Shown here in pieces: positions 25,407 to 34,435 of a DNA stretch of 64,000 nt (the stretch's first letter is position 1; the number at the start of each line of letters is the position of its first letter). Where the stretch lies: assembly GCA_020402945.1 (NCBI GenBank), contig JADBYQ010000057.1, forward strand, positions 1 through 64,000. The letters are read 5' to 3'. A program made the translations under genes and the position numbers. The notes beneath the pieces were generated by a model, which saw nothing but the letters and a program-made list of their open reading frames with translations, ran no database searches and was not told where the DNA came from. The stretch is from Cytophagales bacterium (GTDB taxonomy: Bacteria; Bacteroidota; Bacteroidia; Cytophagales; Cyclobacteriaceae).

Positions 25407-27056
25407 CTATCTCATTGCCTTCTCCACCTGACTTTTATCCCCCGTCATCTCCCAATGACCCAGCGAAGTAGGGATGCTGCCGATGGCATTGAGCTGATCG
25501 AAAAAGTCTTTCACGTGGAACGGTTGCTGCTGCGATTCTTTCTGTCTGGCAAATTCTGCCATCGCGCCTTCCAACAAATATTTTCCTGTGATGTAGCTGG
25601 AGCCGTAGCCCGGTTGGCGCATGTAGAGGTGTTGCTCAAAAATCAATAATTCTTTCTCCGTTTTCATCCAACCGCGGGGCGTGTAGTCGGCATGAATTTT
25701 TCCTGCCGCTTCCATCGTCAATTCGTTAGCGTGAGCATACAATGAACCAAGGCCGCGCGCGGCACGCTGGGCAATCATGATGTACACAATTTCTTTCACG
25801 CGAGGATCATCGTTGTACAAACCCGATTGCATGAACATTTCTTCTACTGCGGTCGCGGTGCCCTCATTGCGCGAGTCAAAAATATTGTACAGCAACGGCT
25901 CCCTGCGAATAATGCTGGAGTGCGGATCGTTATCCATCCGAGCCAATTCAAACCAATGGTAGAAATGTGAATAGAGCGGACGCGGATCGTGATGAAGACC
26001 AATGATAAAAAAGTTGCGCTTTTCAGCCGGAACAAATTTGCCGAGGTGGGCACGCAAAGCCGGCTCGAAATAATTTTTCACCGTTACAATCGAGTCCTTA
26101 TCCAGAAAACTCAACAGGCTCTTGGCTGCGCGTTCGGTTAGTGCCGAAAAAGCTTCGGGGGTGTCGGCCGGTTTTAGTTCGGGCAAGTTTCGGTTGCGAT
26201 GTTCTTCTAATTTCAAACCAGTCCAAGCGCGGGCAAGTTCTCGTTTCAGCAGCAGCACTTCGTCTTCCCACGTGAGTGGAACTAAATGTACATTTTGCTG
26301 ATACCATGTGTAGTTTTCTTTTCCAATTCCAGAGGGACCTGTTTTAGAAGCAGACTGCTGTTCCAGCCAACTTGCCAAAACATTCGTAGAGACAATCGCT
26401 TCCTTCACGACCGTCACCACATCCTGTTGCTCGCTGACGCCAGGCAACGAAAGGATGCTTTCCAAATCTTTGCTTTGCGTTTTGATATCGCGAATGCCAG
26501 CAATCCACAAATCTTTGGCATTGCCTGTAAGGTTTACTTTTGCTTGTTCATTCAAAGGCACTATCACACGAAGTTGATTTACCAGTTTGTCTTTGCTTTC
26601 GCTTGTGAGCGGAAAGGCATACTTCCACACATCGACAATGGCCGCGTGAGTAGGGCCTTCGTGAGCCGGCACATCACTGCGCTCCATGTACAACGTCTTG
26701 TAAAAGGCCGGGTCACGCTCCCACGGGCGCATCACGCGATGATCGAAATCCAAACCATTCATCTCGGCCTTCACGATGTACCAATCTACCTGTTGATTGA
26801 TTGCCCAACCTGTGGTGTCAAAATTGTCTAGCCGTTGTTGCCACACGCTCGATTCCTCTTGCTGTTTTTTCATAGCAGCTATGGAATAATCTGGCGTGCC
26901 GTCTTTGAATGGTGGGCGTTGAAACTCGCGCCATTCTTTGAACAACGTTTCCAATTCAGCATAGGTCTTAGCTTTCGGAGCATTGCTGGTTTCGACTGGC
27001 TTTGAACAACTAATGACAATAAGTGTCAGCAAAAGAGCGAGAGCGGATTGTTTCAT
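25407..27056 (-). CDS. DUF885-family lipoprotein, putative metallopeptidase-like
   Basis: 549 residues. The ATG at 27056 gives a lipoprotein signal ending VISC. The rest is a helical DUF885 domain: motifs [37 protein letters not shown] (quoted in part: [11 protein letters not shown]), [11 protein letters not shown] and [15 protein letters not shown]885 proteins resemble M32/M2-type zinc peptidase folds. The usual zinc motif HExxH is replaced here by [11 protein letters not shown], so catalysis is doubtful and should not be assumed. Anchored in a membrane, facing the periplasm or outside. Well-matched promoter at 27090-27118. Confidence 0.82.
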   Translation of the reverse strand: MKQSALALLLTLIVISCSKPVETSNAPKAKTYAELETLFKEWREFQRPPFKDGTPDYSIAAMKKQQEESSVWQQRLDNFDTTGWAINQQVDWYIVKAEMNGLDFDHRVMRPWERDPAFYKTLYMERSDVPAHEGPTHAAIVDVWKYAFPLTSESKDKLVNQLRVIVPLNEQAKVNLTGNAKDLWIAGIRDIKTQSKDLESILSLPGVSEQQDVVTVVKEAIVSTNVLASWLEQQSASKTGPSGIGKENYTWYQQNVHLVPLTWEDEVLLLKRELARAWTGLKLEEHRNRNLPELKPADTPEAFSALTERAAKSLLSFLDKDSIVTVKNYFEPALRAHLGKFVPAEKRNFFIIGLHHDPRPLYSHFYHWFELARMDNDPHSSIIRREPLLYNIFDSRNEGTATAVEEMFMQSGLYNDDPRVKEIVYIMIAQRAARGLGSLYAHANELTMEAAGKIHADYTPRGWMKTEKELLIFEQHLYMRQPGYGSSYITGKYLLEGAMAEFARQKESQQQPFHVKDFFDQLNAIGSIPTSLGHWEMTGDKSQVEKAMR

Positions 27057-27089
27057 AGTGACGTTAATTGGTACTTTCGTGGTCGGTGA

Positions 27090-27118
27090 CAAATTTAACC
27101 GAATAATTGATAGTCAAA
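27090..27118 (-). promoter_or_regulatory. consensus Bacteroidota promoter of the DUF885 gene
   Basis: On the minus strand: TTTG (27118-27115), 17 bases, TAAATTTG (27097-27090), a perfect match to TAnnTTTG. Transcription would begin near 27083, giving a 27-base leader to the ATG at 27056. Confidence 0.7.
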
Positions 27119-27128
27119 ACGGGTTGTT

Positions 27129-27144
27129 CTATAACCGGTTATAG
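27129..27144. promoter_or_regulatory. perfect 16-base palindrome before the MOSC gene
   Basis: CTATAACCGGTTATAG is fully self-complementary and ends 5 bases before the MOSC ATG, in the spacer between divergent genes. It is placed where a repressor would block the MOSC gene. No regulator gene is adjacent, so the binding protein is unknown. Confidence 0.45.
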
Positions 27145-27149
27145 TTAGA

Positions 27150-27620
27150 ATGGAAATCAAAGAATTGATGAACCAATTTGCACAACCCGGAAGGGTAGTG
27201 GCTATTTCTATCCGACCCGAGCGGATGGTTCCTGTGAAAATGGTGGATGCTGTGTTGGCCATTCAAAACAAAGGCCTGGAAGGCGATCGAAGCAAAGGCG
27301 GCAACCGACAAGTGACATTCATTCAAAAAGAACACATCATTGCTGTGGCTTCGTTTCTGGGAAAGACCGATTTAGACTATACGCTCACGCGAAGAAATGT
27401 GTTGGTAGAGGGTATCAATCTGCTTTCGCTGAAAGGAAAACAATTTCGCATTGGTGAAGCTGTATTTGAATATTCAGGTGAATGTCATCCTTGCTCGCGC
27501 ATGGAAGAAGCATTGGGTGCGGGCGGATACAATGCCATGCGTGGACATGGCGGAATTACAGCAAAAATAGTTTTAAGTGGATTGATAAAAATCAATGATC
27601 GCCTTGTTGCCAAGATCTAA
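27150..27620 (+). CDS. MOSC-domain protein
   Basis: 156 residues, one MOSC (molybdenum cofactor sulfurase C-terminal) domain. Visible are GRVVAISIRPER, the conserved GLEGDRSKGG(N)RQVTFI block, the LTRRNVLVEGINL block and the active cysteine in YSGECHPCSRMEEA. MOSC proteins bind molybdenum cofactor and act in sulfur transfer or N-hydroxylated compound reduction; stand-alone bacterial ones (YiiM-like) have roles that are only partly known. Divergent from the DUF885 gene, with a perfect palindrome just before its start. Its last 4 bases overlap the convergent TPR gene. Confidence 0.88.
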   Translation: MEIKELMNQFAQPGRVVAISIRPERMVPVKMVDAVLAIQNKGLEGDRSKGGNRQVTFIQKEHIIAVASFLGKTDLDYTLTRRNVLVEGINLLSLKGKQFRIGEAVFEYSGECHPCSRMEEALGAGGYNAMRGHGGITAKIVLSGLIKINDRLVAKI

Positions 27621-29572
27621 TTCACAATTGGCTTTTCCTCCGCAAAATCCCCCCTCAAATTTCTAAAGCGCTTTCGGGCTTCCGCGGCATACACACTGCC
27701 AGGATATTTGTTTAAGAAATCGCGGTAAATCTCCATCGCCTTGTTTTTGTCTTTGAGGTGTCGTTCGTAAATATCGGCTTTTAGAAATACCGCATCATCG
27801 GTCAAAATTTCTTCCGGATACTCTTTGACGATTTTTTCCAAAAGTGCAATTGCCTGATCAAATTGTCCTTGTTTCATTCGAATGTTCGCTTCGAGCCAAT
27901 AAACGTCATCTTGGATGGTACTTGCCAGTTTGGTGTCAAGTATCTCCACTAACGAAAGCCCGTCTTTTGACTGTAGAATTTTTCCTTTGTAATTTAATTC
28001 AAACAGTTCTGTCGCTGTGAGCCAAGCGTTTTTCTTTGGCTGAAATTTTTCTAGCCTGGTCAGCGCTTCTGTCATTTTGTTTTGGGCTAACAGCAATTCG
28101 ATGGCTGCAAATTCTTTCAACCCTGCTCCTGTAGAATCAAACGCTGTATTTTCTTTTATCCGCATGCTCAAATCAAGCGCATCATTGGCGATTTCACGAG
28201 TGGTGGCTTGCTTTAGAATATCAAGGTGTTCTTGCGCTAATCTAAAATCACCTTTGTAATAAGATAATTTTGCGTTGCGCAATTTGGCCTCGTAGCCGAG
28301 TGGTGTTTCGCGCTGCGATTTTTCGACTTGAGAATAAAGAAGGGTGGCTTCCCAGGGTTCTTCTTTCAACAAATAAATATCGCCCAACTCAACCTTTGAC
28401 TGATTGCGAAGTTGTCCAGATGCTTTTTGATCTGCGATCAACCGGTTGAGTACTACTACCGAAGAGTCCAACTCGTTGAGATAGTAAGCGTATAGTAGTG
28501 CTTCGCTCAAACGGGCATCAAAAGAACTTGGGTGTTCAGGATAGCGAGTTCGAAACTGCGCGAATTCTTTGATCAGATATCGAACAGAATCTTTGTTAAC
28601 GGGGAAGCTGTTTTTTACTTGCGCCTCTCTTGTTTTGATCAAGCCTAGTTGAGCCGGCAAAAAGTTAGGTGTATTTACAAATTCTTTGATGACGTATAGA
28701 AACGCTCTGTCTGCGTTTTTGTAATCTTTGTTGTTCAAAGCTATTTGAGCTATCTCGAGTGTTTTAGATTGTTCTTTTCGGAATCTTTTGTCGTAAGCTC
28801 GAGCCTGGATAAATGCCCCGTAGAAATTCTTGGATTGTAGATTGGTCCAAATCAGTAGATCGCTATATACTTCTGAGTCTTGATTTTTTTGAACTCTGTC
28901 TGTCAACAAGTTTTCCAGGCTCTCCAACTCTTCCGGCTTTGTTAACAACAGTTGCATCAAATTTTTTATATAGCCAGAGTTGGTGGGTGTTTGGGTGACA
29001 TAGTCCAGGTATTCGCCCACCATTTCATCCCTTTTCCCTTGAATCCGATAAAGGTTAGCAAGTTCAAGTGCAAACGCGTGTGGGTTGTTGGCCGCAACAC
29101 GGCTTTGCTGTAATGCAAAGATGCTGTAATCAACTAAATTTCTCGAGGCTAAGTAATCGGAGATTGTTTTGGCTTTATAGGCGTCATCTGCGTTTGTTTT
29201 AATAAGTGCTTTTAAATATTTGTCTGCCTTCGTTACATCACCAGATCTCAAGTAGAGTATTCCTAAGTCCAGTCGATAGTTTAATCGATCCTCTCGTCTG
29301 ATCAATTTTTCGATATAATCTTCAGCTTGTTTAAAATTGCCCAACTCAACCATCAGGTTGAAGTAGCTAGTGTGGATAGATGAAGCGTTTTGGGGATTTT
29401 TAGAAAGTTGTTGAAAAGCCGCCAGTGCTTTATTTTTTTCACCCCGCAATAGATATTCATTCGCAATTTGAATTTCTTGAGTTTCTTGTGCAATCGCTAG
29501 TTGTGCACAAAGGAGCGCTAGTATTGTATTAAATATTAAATTTTTAAATTTTTTGTATCTGTAGTTATCCAT
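27617..29572 (-). CDS. exported tetratricopeptide-repeat protein
   Basis: 651 residues. Signal peptide MDNYRYKKFKNLIFNTILAL followed by cleavage near AIAQ. The remainder is built of tetratricopeptide-type helix pairs from about residue 25 to 640 (for example GEKNKALAAFQQLSKNP, GDVTKADKYLKALI, GQFDQAIALLEKIVKEYPE and KNKAMEIYRDFLNKYPGS). Likely a periplasmic scaffold or outer-membrane-assembly partner, by analogy with YbgF/BamD-like proteins; no specific function can be given. It stands alone; its 5' end borders the 258-base spacer with clustered DnaA-box-like sites, and its first codons are the most A/T-rich stretch nearby. Conserved in Cytophagales by my recollection. Confidence 0.85.
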   Translation of the reverse strand: MDNYRYKKFKNLIFNTILALLCAQLAIAQETQEIQIANEYLLRGEKNKALAAFQQLSKNPQNASSIHTSYFNLMVELGNFKQAEDYIEKLIRREDRLNYRLDLGILYLRSGDVTKADKYLKALIKTNADDAYKAKTISDYLASRNLVDYSIFALQQSRVAANNPHAFALELANLYRIQGKRDEMVGEYLDYVTQTPTNSGYIKNLMQLLLTKPEELESLENLLTDRVQKNQDSEVYSDLLIWTNLQSKNFYGAFIQARAYDKRFRKEQSKTLEIAQIALNNKDYKNADRAFLYVIKEFVNTPNFLPAQLGLIKTREAQVKNSFPVNKDSVRYLIKEFAQFRTRYPEHPSSFDARLSEALLYAYYLNELDSSVVVLNRLIADQKASGQLRNQSKVELGDIYLLKEEPWEATLLYSQVEKSQRETPLGYEAKLRNAKLSYYKGDFRLAQEHLDILKQATTREIANDALDLSMRIKENTAFDSTGAGLKEFAAIELLLAQNKMTEALTRLEKFQPKKNAWLTATELFELNYKGKILQSKDGLSLVEILDTKLASTIQDDVYWLEANIRMKQGQFDQAIALLEKIVKEYPEEILTDDAVFLKADIYERHLKDKNKAMEIYRDFLNKYPGSVYAAEARKRFRNLRGDFAEEKPIVN

Positions 29573-29813
29573 GTGGATATGTTGAAAACTTCAGCTGGTT
29601 TATAGCTTGGTTGGTTAAATATGGAATAGTATTCGTGTTTAGGTTTGTTTGGCGGCTGGTGTGGCTAAATTAACATTTTGTTGTGGAATGTGAATAACTT
29701 CTAGATGCCTCTTTTATAGTTGGTAGTTTGTGTTGGACCTAGTAGTTGTCAACGTATGACCAGAGTGTTTGTTTTATTTTTAGGACATGTGACTAGGTTT
29801 GAAGTAATCCACA
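29565..29813. other. candidate replication origin (oriC) region
   Basis: A 258-base gene-free spacer holds several DnaA-box-like 9-mers: TGTGAATAA (29689-29697, reverse of TTATTCACA, a perfect TTATnCACA), TGTGGATAT (29572-29580), TGTGGCTAA (29660-29668) and TAATCCACA (29805-29813), each one mismatch from TTATCCACA, plus TTATCCATG (29565-29573) at two mismatches. By chance about 0.05 sites with one mismatch or fewer would be expected in this length. Next to it (about 29520-29560) is a run of A/T-only words that could serve as an unwinding element. mnmG, which flanks oriC in E. coli, and two parS-like sites lie within 5 kb. No gene is seen in the spacer. Confidence 0.5.
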
Positions 29814-29830
29814 CGTTGTAGCTATTCTAT

Positions 29831-31462
29831 TCAGAATTTTATCAACAAGGGTCCGACCTCCCAGTTCGCTCTTACGGGTACCAAAGTTTTCCCATCAAAA
29901 GTTTTGTAAAGGATAACAGATTCTGGCTCTACACTCTTTTCGAAGTTTCCCGGGTCCCATTTTTTATTGCCGTTACGGTCAATGATAATTCGGAGTTTGT
30001 ATTCCTGAGGACTGAGAAATGAAAACGTGTGCTTTTTTACATTTGGTTTAGTTTCTAACACTTCGCCCTTCCCGTTTAACAACTGGAGAATATAGTCTTG
30101 CTGTTTGGTGGATATGTCAACAGAAAGTGAGCCAAGTGCATCCTCTTTTTCGATTCTGATTACTTCATTTCTTGCTTTTGATGAATCCTGTTCAATTGAA
30201 ACGAAAGCTCCCTTGCCGAATATCAGTATCGGGTTTGTGGTAGGGCTGTCTTTTTCCGGTTTGGGCAATTTTAAATCTACAGAAAGTTTAACACGGTGGT
30301 GGAGCGTATCGATAGTAATGTTTTTCTTTTCAACAGCTTTAAAATGAGTCGAGTCTATCTGGATGTAGATGCTGTCTGTATTGATACTGCTAATCAGTTT
30401 GTTAGAATTTCCAGTGGTTGTGATCCTGCCGGCTTGATAGTCATACTGAGTCGGAGTAAAATTGATTGTAAATTTTTCTTTGATCGTTTTTACCTTTACG
30501 GATTTTACATAGGCAATCGTATCAAGTTTGTTACCCGTACTATCCTGCAGGTGGAGATTTATTTTCAGGGAGTCTTCGATGGGTTGCTCTTCTAGATTAC
30601 CGTAGAAAACGATTTCGTTTTGTTGATCTCCAAAGTATTTGATAAAGTAGTTTTGGTACTCGCTTTCTACACGAATGCTATCGATCGCTTTGTTTAGTCT
30701 AATGCTTGAGGTACGCGTAGTGTTTCTGATGCTAGTAATTTTAATGGGTCTTGCGTCTACTTGCATCAAGGGAATTTTAAGAGTATCAACTTTGTCAATA
30801 GGGTTGAACTTCTTCGTAAGGAAACCGAATCGTTCGGATTTGCTTTCAACTTTGAGGTTTTTGCTCTTGTCGTCAAAAGCGTAAATCCTGTAGAGACCGG
30901 CTTTGAGATTTGTGATCGTAAAATTCCCTTTCTTATCCGTTCGCGTAAAGTAAGTGGGTTGATGGTTGAAGATGTTGAAAGTATCTGCCTGGTAGAGTGC
31001 AACAGTTATTTTTTCAGGGGGCTCTTCTTTAAATAGTTGGTAGACATTTCCTGAGACACTAAGGGAGTCAATCTCGTCTCCGGTGCTAAATGCTAGGCGT
31101 AGATTAAAGACGGGGTTTCCCTCATTGATATCTTGGACTGCATCTCTAAAGGAAATATTGTAAGTCGTATTTTCAGCAAGCTTTTGCTTAGGAACGATCA
31201 CCAATTTATTTTTCTTGACTTGAAATTTTGTTTCCTTGCCAACCGTGGGGCTGATCATTATTTCTTCAGAGGGATCTTTCAGCTTGATATATTCGTCAAA
31301 AGTCAATTCAATTTTTTCTCCGGTAAAATTGCGCTGGTTGCTTTTTGGGTTTGAGGATATGAGCGCAGGTGGCTTCTTGTCTTGGGGGCCACCGTTGGGC
31401 GATGTTTGGTTTGCGCATCGGGCGAATACTGTTAAAATAAAAAGAGCGGCAAAAAGTCTCAT
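29831..31462 (-). CDS. Ig-like (Big_5) domain lipoprotein
   Basis: 543 residues. The start MRLFAALFILTVFARC is a lipoprotein signal with Cys15 or so as the acylated residue. The first domain (PPALISSNPKSNQRNFTGEKI, then FDEYIKL) matches the bacterial Ig-like Big_5 domain with its SPxxG-like opening. It is followed by beta-sandwich domains, among them a GNF(T/I)ITNLKAGLYRIYAFDD stretch similar to carboxypeptidase-regulatory folds. Probably an outer-surface lipoprotein of structural or binding function. Overlaps the upstream methyltransferase gene by 4 bases, so they are translationally coupled despite unrelated roles. Confidence 0.82.
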   Translation of the reverse strand: MRLFAALFILTVFARCANQTSPNGGPQDKKPPALISSNPKSNQRNFTGEKIELTFDEYIKLKDPSEEIMISPTVGKETKFQVKKNKLVIVPKQKLAENTTYNISFRDAVQDINEGNPVFNLRLAFSTGDEIDSLSVSGNVYQLFKEEPPEKITVALYQADTFNIFNHQPTYFTRTDKKGNFTITNLKAGLYRIYAFDDKSKNLKVESKSERFGFLTKKFNPIDKVDTLKIPLMQVDARPIKITSIRNTTRTSSIRLNKAIDSIRVESEYQNYFIKYFGDQQNEIVFYGNLEEQPIEDSLKINLHLQDSTGNKLDTIAYVKSVKVKTIKEKFTINFTPTQYDYQAGRITTTGNSNKLISSINTDSIYIQIDSTHFKAVEKKNITIDTLHHRVKLSVDLKLPKPEKDSPTTNPILIFGKGAFVSIEQDSSKARNEVIRIEKEDALGSLSVDISTKQQDYILQLLNGKGEVLETKPNVKKHTFSFLSPQEYKLRIIIDRNGNKKWDPGNFEKSVEPESVILYKTFDGKTLVPVRANWEVGPLLIKF

Positions 31463-32349
31463 TTTTTTACAATGTAAATAAGACTAGAGTGATTTGTTTT
31501 TCTTGCCCCCGCAAAGTTGGAGGTGACACCAGACACAATCGCTTTTAACAGCCCAAGTAGTTTTGGTTGACCCGGATTTTTATAACCTTCGCTAAGCATC
31601 GAAACGTAGAAAGCATCGAGTCGCATGGGTTCGATTTTTCTAACATGTAAGCCATTTCGGTGGAGGAGTTGAGTCATCGTATCCTTCGAAAAATGCCAAA
31701 GATGCCTGGGAACATCATAAGCAGCCCAGTGTTTTTCATAACGCTTCGAATCAGCCGATTCATAATTGGGAACAGCAATAAAAATTGTGCCGTCTTTATG
31801 CAAGAGCTTTTTCAATGTTTGAATTGTTTCGTTGAGTTCGTGGATATGCTCAAGAACATGCCACAAAGTAATTACTTGAAATTCCTGAGTCGGAATATCG
31901 GACAGGGACGGAGCCACTTTTTGATCGAGCAAACCGTTTGCTTTTTGCCTGGCAGTATCTGACGGTTCGACACCCTGTACAGTCCAATTTTTCTGTTTCA
32001 GGTAGTGAAGAAATTCTCCGGTGCCACAGCCGTAGTCAAGTACCGAGCCTTCTTGGTGGTAGTCAGAAAGCAATTGGTATTTCCAGTTCAAAGTCAGCCG
32101 CCTGGCTGCGAGGTAGATTCTGTCAATCAGAGTATGCCCACCCCCGGTATGAGATATATATTTTTCGGATATATAGTACCGCGATATCGTTTTGCTGGTG
32201 GGTCGTGGGCTGGTAATTAAAAACTGACAACCCAAGCATTTGACAATTTTAAAAGATTGAGCGGTGGTAGTAAAATCACTCGTCTCGATGTAGTCATCGA
32301 AAGCAGTGCCTGAGCAAATAGGGCAAACGGTTACACTTTCTAAGCCCAT
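31459..32349 (-). CDS. class I SAM-dependent methyltransferase with N-terminal zinc ribbon
   Basis: 296 residues. The first 45 residues carry two Cys pairs, CPIC and CLGC, forming a zinc ribbon as in sugar C-methyltransferase-like proteins. The Rossmann domain shows the SAM motif VLDYGCGTGEFLHYL, the acidic VQGVEPS strand and the LWHVLEHIHEL motif of the Methyltransf_23 type. Substrate unknown; proteins of this layout often modify sugars or cell-surface polymers. Lies one base downstream of the mnmG stop and overlaps the Ig-like gene by 4 bases, so it is in the mnmG transcript. Confidence 0.85.
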   Translation of the reverse strand: MGLESVTVCPICSGTAFDDYIETSDFTTTAQSFKIVKCLGCQFLITSPRPTSKTISRYYISEKYISHTGGGHTLIDRIYLAARRLTLNWKYQLLSDYHQEGSVLDYGCGTGEFLHYLKQKNWTVQGVEPSDTARQKANGLLDQKVAPSLSDIPTQEFQVITLWHVLEHIHELNETIQTLKKLLHKDGTIFIAVPNYESADSKRYEKHWAAYDVPRHLWHFSKDTMTQLLHRNGLHVRKIEPMRLDAFYVSMLSEGYKNPGQPKLLGLLKAIVSGVTSNFAGARKTNHSSLIYIVKK

Positions 32350-32350
32350 T

Positions 32351-34213
32351 TTACTTGCCCATGTATATAGTTAATATTGATACGTCTGCCGGTGAAACGC
32401 CACTGATGCGGGATAGTTGGCCGATGGTTTCCGGTCTGACTTTTTTTAATTTTTCCCGTGCCTCAGAAGAGAGTGCTTTTACCCGATCATAGTCAAAGTC
32501 TGACTTGATAATATAGTCTTCTAAGCTCTCAATCTTGTCAGCCATTTTTTGCTCGCGTTCAATGTAGCTCTCGTACTTCGTGAGGATTTCTACTTGCTGC
32601 AAAACATCTTCGCTGTATTTACTCAACGTTCTATTCACTTCAACATCAATTCTCTTCAGCTCTGCCATTCCGATGTGGGGACGCTTTAGCAGATTTTCAA
32701 CCGGTACCTTTTCAGTGATTGTTGCGGTGTTCAATTCGGTGAGTTCGTCATTCACCACGCTTGGCTCAACACGGAGTAACTTTAGTTCTTTGGTCAGGCT
32801 TGCCATTTCGTTTTTCTTGTCGAGTAGTTTTTCTAATCTCTCGTCAGTGGCAAGACCAAGTTGATGACCCATCTCGGTTAGCCGCAAGTCTGCATTGTCT
32901 TGGCGCAACAAAATTCTGTATTCGGCTCGCGAGGTGAACATGCGATAAGGTTCTTGGGTGCCTTTGTTTACCAGGTCGTCTATTAGAACGCCAATATATG
33001 CCTCTGATCTTTTCAGTATGAAGGGTTCTTTTTCATGAACCCTGTTGTGGGCGTTTATGCCGGCCATTAGTCCTTGGCAGGCGGCTTCTTCATATCCGGT
33101 TGTCCCATTGATTTGACCAGCAAAATACAGATTATCAATTAGTTGAGTCTCCAAACTCATCCTTAGTTGAGTAGGTGGGAAGTAGTCGTATTCAATAGCG
33201 TAGCCAGGCCTGAACATCTTCGCATTCTCGAACCCTGGTATTTTTGTAATGGCAGAATACTGGATGTCTTCGGGAAGCGAAGTAGAAAAGCCGTTGACAT
33301 AGATTTCTACCGTCTTCCATCCTTCTGGCTCTACGAATATTTGATGGCGATCTCTTTCAGCAAAGCGGTTGATCTTGTCTTCTATTGATGGACAGTATCT
33401 GGGTCCAAGGCCTTTGATTCTCCCTTGAAACATAGGAGATCGGTCAAACCCCTTTTCTAGTTCTTTGTGTACCGCTTCGTTCGTATAGGTGATCCAGCAG
33501 CTCAGTTGGTTTTCGAGAGGCTCTGTATCCGAGTAGGAGAACTTACTGGGATTCTCGTCCCCCTTCTGCTCTTCCATCAAAGCATAGTTCAGGGAACGGC
33601 CATCGATGCGAGGTGGTGTTCCTGTCTTCATTCTCCCCGATTCAAAACCTAACTCAATCAGTTGCTCGGTGATTCCCGTTGCGGCTTTCTCAGCCGTGCG
33701 ACCTCCCCCAAAGTTCTTTTCTCCTATGTGAATTTTTCCGTTTAGAAATGTGCCATTGGTTAGCACCACGGCTTTTCCCTTAACTTCTATGCCAAGCGCG
33801 GTTCTCACGCCAACAACTCTTTTGTTTTCAACAAGTAAGCCCGAAACCATCTCTTGCCAGAAATCTACATTTGGCATTGATTCTAGAGCAAGTCTCCATT
33901 CTTCCGCAAAACGCATTCTGTCGTTTTGAGATCTTGGGCTCCACATGGCTGGCCCCTTAGAAAGGTTTAGCATCCGAAATTGTAGCATGGATTTGTCTGA
34001 GACAATTCCAGAGTATCCACCTAGCGCATCTATCTCTCTAACAATTTGTCCCTTGGCAACACCACCCATGGCCGGGTTGCAAGACATCTGAGCAATAGTG
34101 TTCATATTCATGGTAATCAAAAGTACTTTTGACCCCATGTTAGCAGCAGCAGCAGCAGCCTCACAGCCTGAGTGCCCCGCCCCCACCACTATTACATCGT
34201 ATTCTTGAAACAT
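32351..34213 (-). CDS. mnmG: tRNA uridine-5-carboxymethylaminomethyl(34) synthesis enzyme
   Basis: 620 residues, normal length. FAD motif VVGAGHSGCEAAAAAAN at the start (GAGHSGCEA), followed by the MnmG signatures CNPAMGGVAKGQIVREIDALGG (in part), RMKTGTPPRID and the C-terminal GISPAD-like helix region with ISGVSPADVSILTIYMGK. With MnmE it installs the cmnm5/mnm5 group on wobble U34 of several tRNAs, using FAD, NADH and folate. It heads a tight run with the methyltransferase and Ig-like genes. Upstream lies a 222-base spacer that contains two parS-like sites. In many bacteria the gene lies close to oriC. Confidence 0.96.
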   Translation of the reverse strand: MFQEYDVIVVGAGHSGCEAAAAAANMGSKVLLITMNMNTIAQMSCNPAMGGVAKGQIVREIDALGGYSGIVSDKSMLQFRMLNLSKGPAMWSPRSQNDRMRFAEEWRLALESMPNVDFWQEMVSGLLVENKRVVGVRTALGIEVKGKAVVLTNGTFLNGKIHIGEKNFGGGRTAEKAATGITEQLIELGFESGRMKTGTPPRIDGRSLNYALMEEQKGDENPSKFSYSDTEPLENQLSCWITYTNEAVHKELEKGFDRSPMFQGRIKGLGPRYCPSIEDKINRFAERDRHQIFVEPEGWKTVEIYVNGFSTSLPEDIQYSAITKIPGFENAKMFRPGYAIEYDYFPPTQLRMSLETQLIDNLYFAGQINGTTGYEEAACQGLMAGINAHNRVHEKEPFILKRSEAYIGVLIDDLVNKGTQEPYRMFTSRAEYRILLRQDNADLRLTEMGHQLGLATDERLEKLLDKKNEMASLTKELKLLRVEPSVVNDELTELNTATITEKVPVENLLKRPHIGMAELKRIDVEVNRTLSKYSEDVLQQVEILTKYESYIEREQKMADKIESLEDYIIKSDFDYDRVKALSSEAREKLKKVRPETIGQLSRISGVSPADVSILTIYMGK

Positions 34214-34289
34214 ATAGTTTTATTCTTACGAGTAGGCTTAAGGCTATTAGCCGCAAGCTACAGGCTCGTTTCCGTTTTGCTTTAGGTTT

Positions 34290-34305
34290 TGTTTCACGTG
34301 AAACA
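34290..34305. promoter_or_regulatory. parS site, perfect match
   Basis: TGTTTCACGTGAAACA equals the conserved parS consensus TGTTnCACGTGAAACA at every position. parS is the ParB-binding centromere used in chromosome segregation and is normally found near oriC. It lies in the 222-base spacer between mnmG and ybeY (34214-34435), which otherwise contains long imperfect inverted words (34231-34265 with 34392-34427) and no gene I can support. Confidence 0.82.
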
Positions 34306-34354
34306 TTTTAATCATCTCCCCGCAGACTTACAACTCTAAGCTAAGGCGACAGAA

Positions 34355-34370
34355 AGTTCCACGTGAAACC
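34355..34370. promoter_or_regulatory. second parS-like site
   Basis: AGTTCCACGTGAAACC keeps the whole 14-base core GTTCCACGTGAAAC of parS (variable position C) and differs from the consensus only at the two outer bases. It lies 65 bases from the perfect site in the same spacer; paired sites strengthen the case for a real ParB-loading locus. Confidence 0.7.
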
Positions 34371-34435
34371 TTTTCTTCTTGCTGTACCCAAGCATGAAGC
34401 TTAAGGCCTGCGGCTTGAAGCCCTACTCTAAAGGC

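Noticed and set aside
25507-25522. parS-like TCTTTCACGTGGAACG
   Set aside because: Three mismatches from consensus, two of them within the conserved half-site, and inside the DUF885 coding region. Not counted as a parS site.
27582-27595. Second exact TTGAT-N4-ATCAA word
   Set aside because: It lies inside the coding end of the MOSC gene, with convergent genes around it and no downstream start, so it cannot act as a promoter operator; likely chance.
34231-34427. Long inverted repeat around the parS pair as a cassette like those in the fad operon
   Set aside because: The arms match at only about two thirds of positions and enclose no gene, so it is not comparable to the IVP cassettes.
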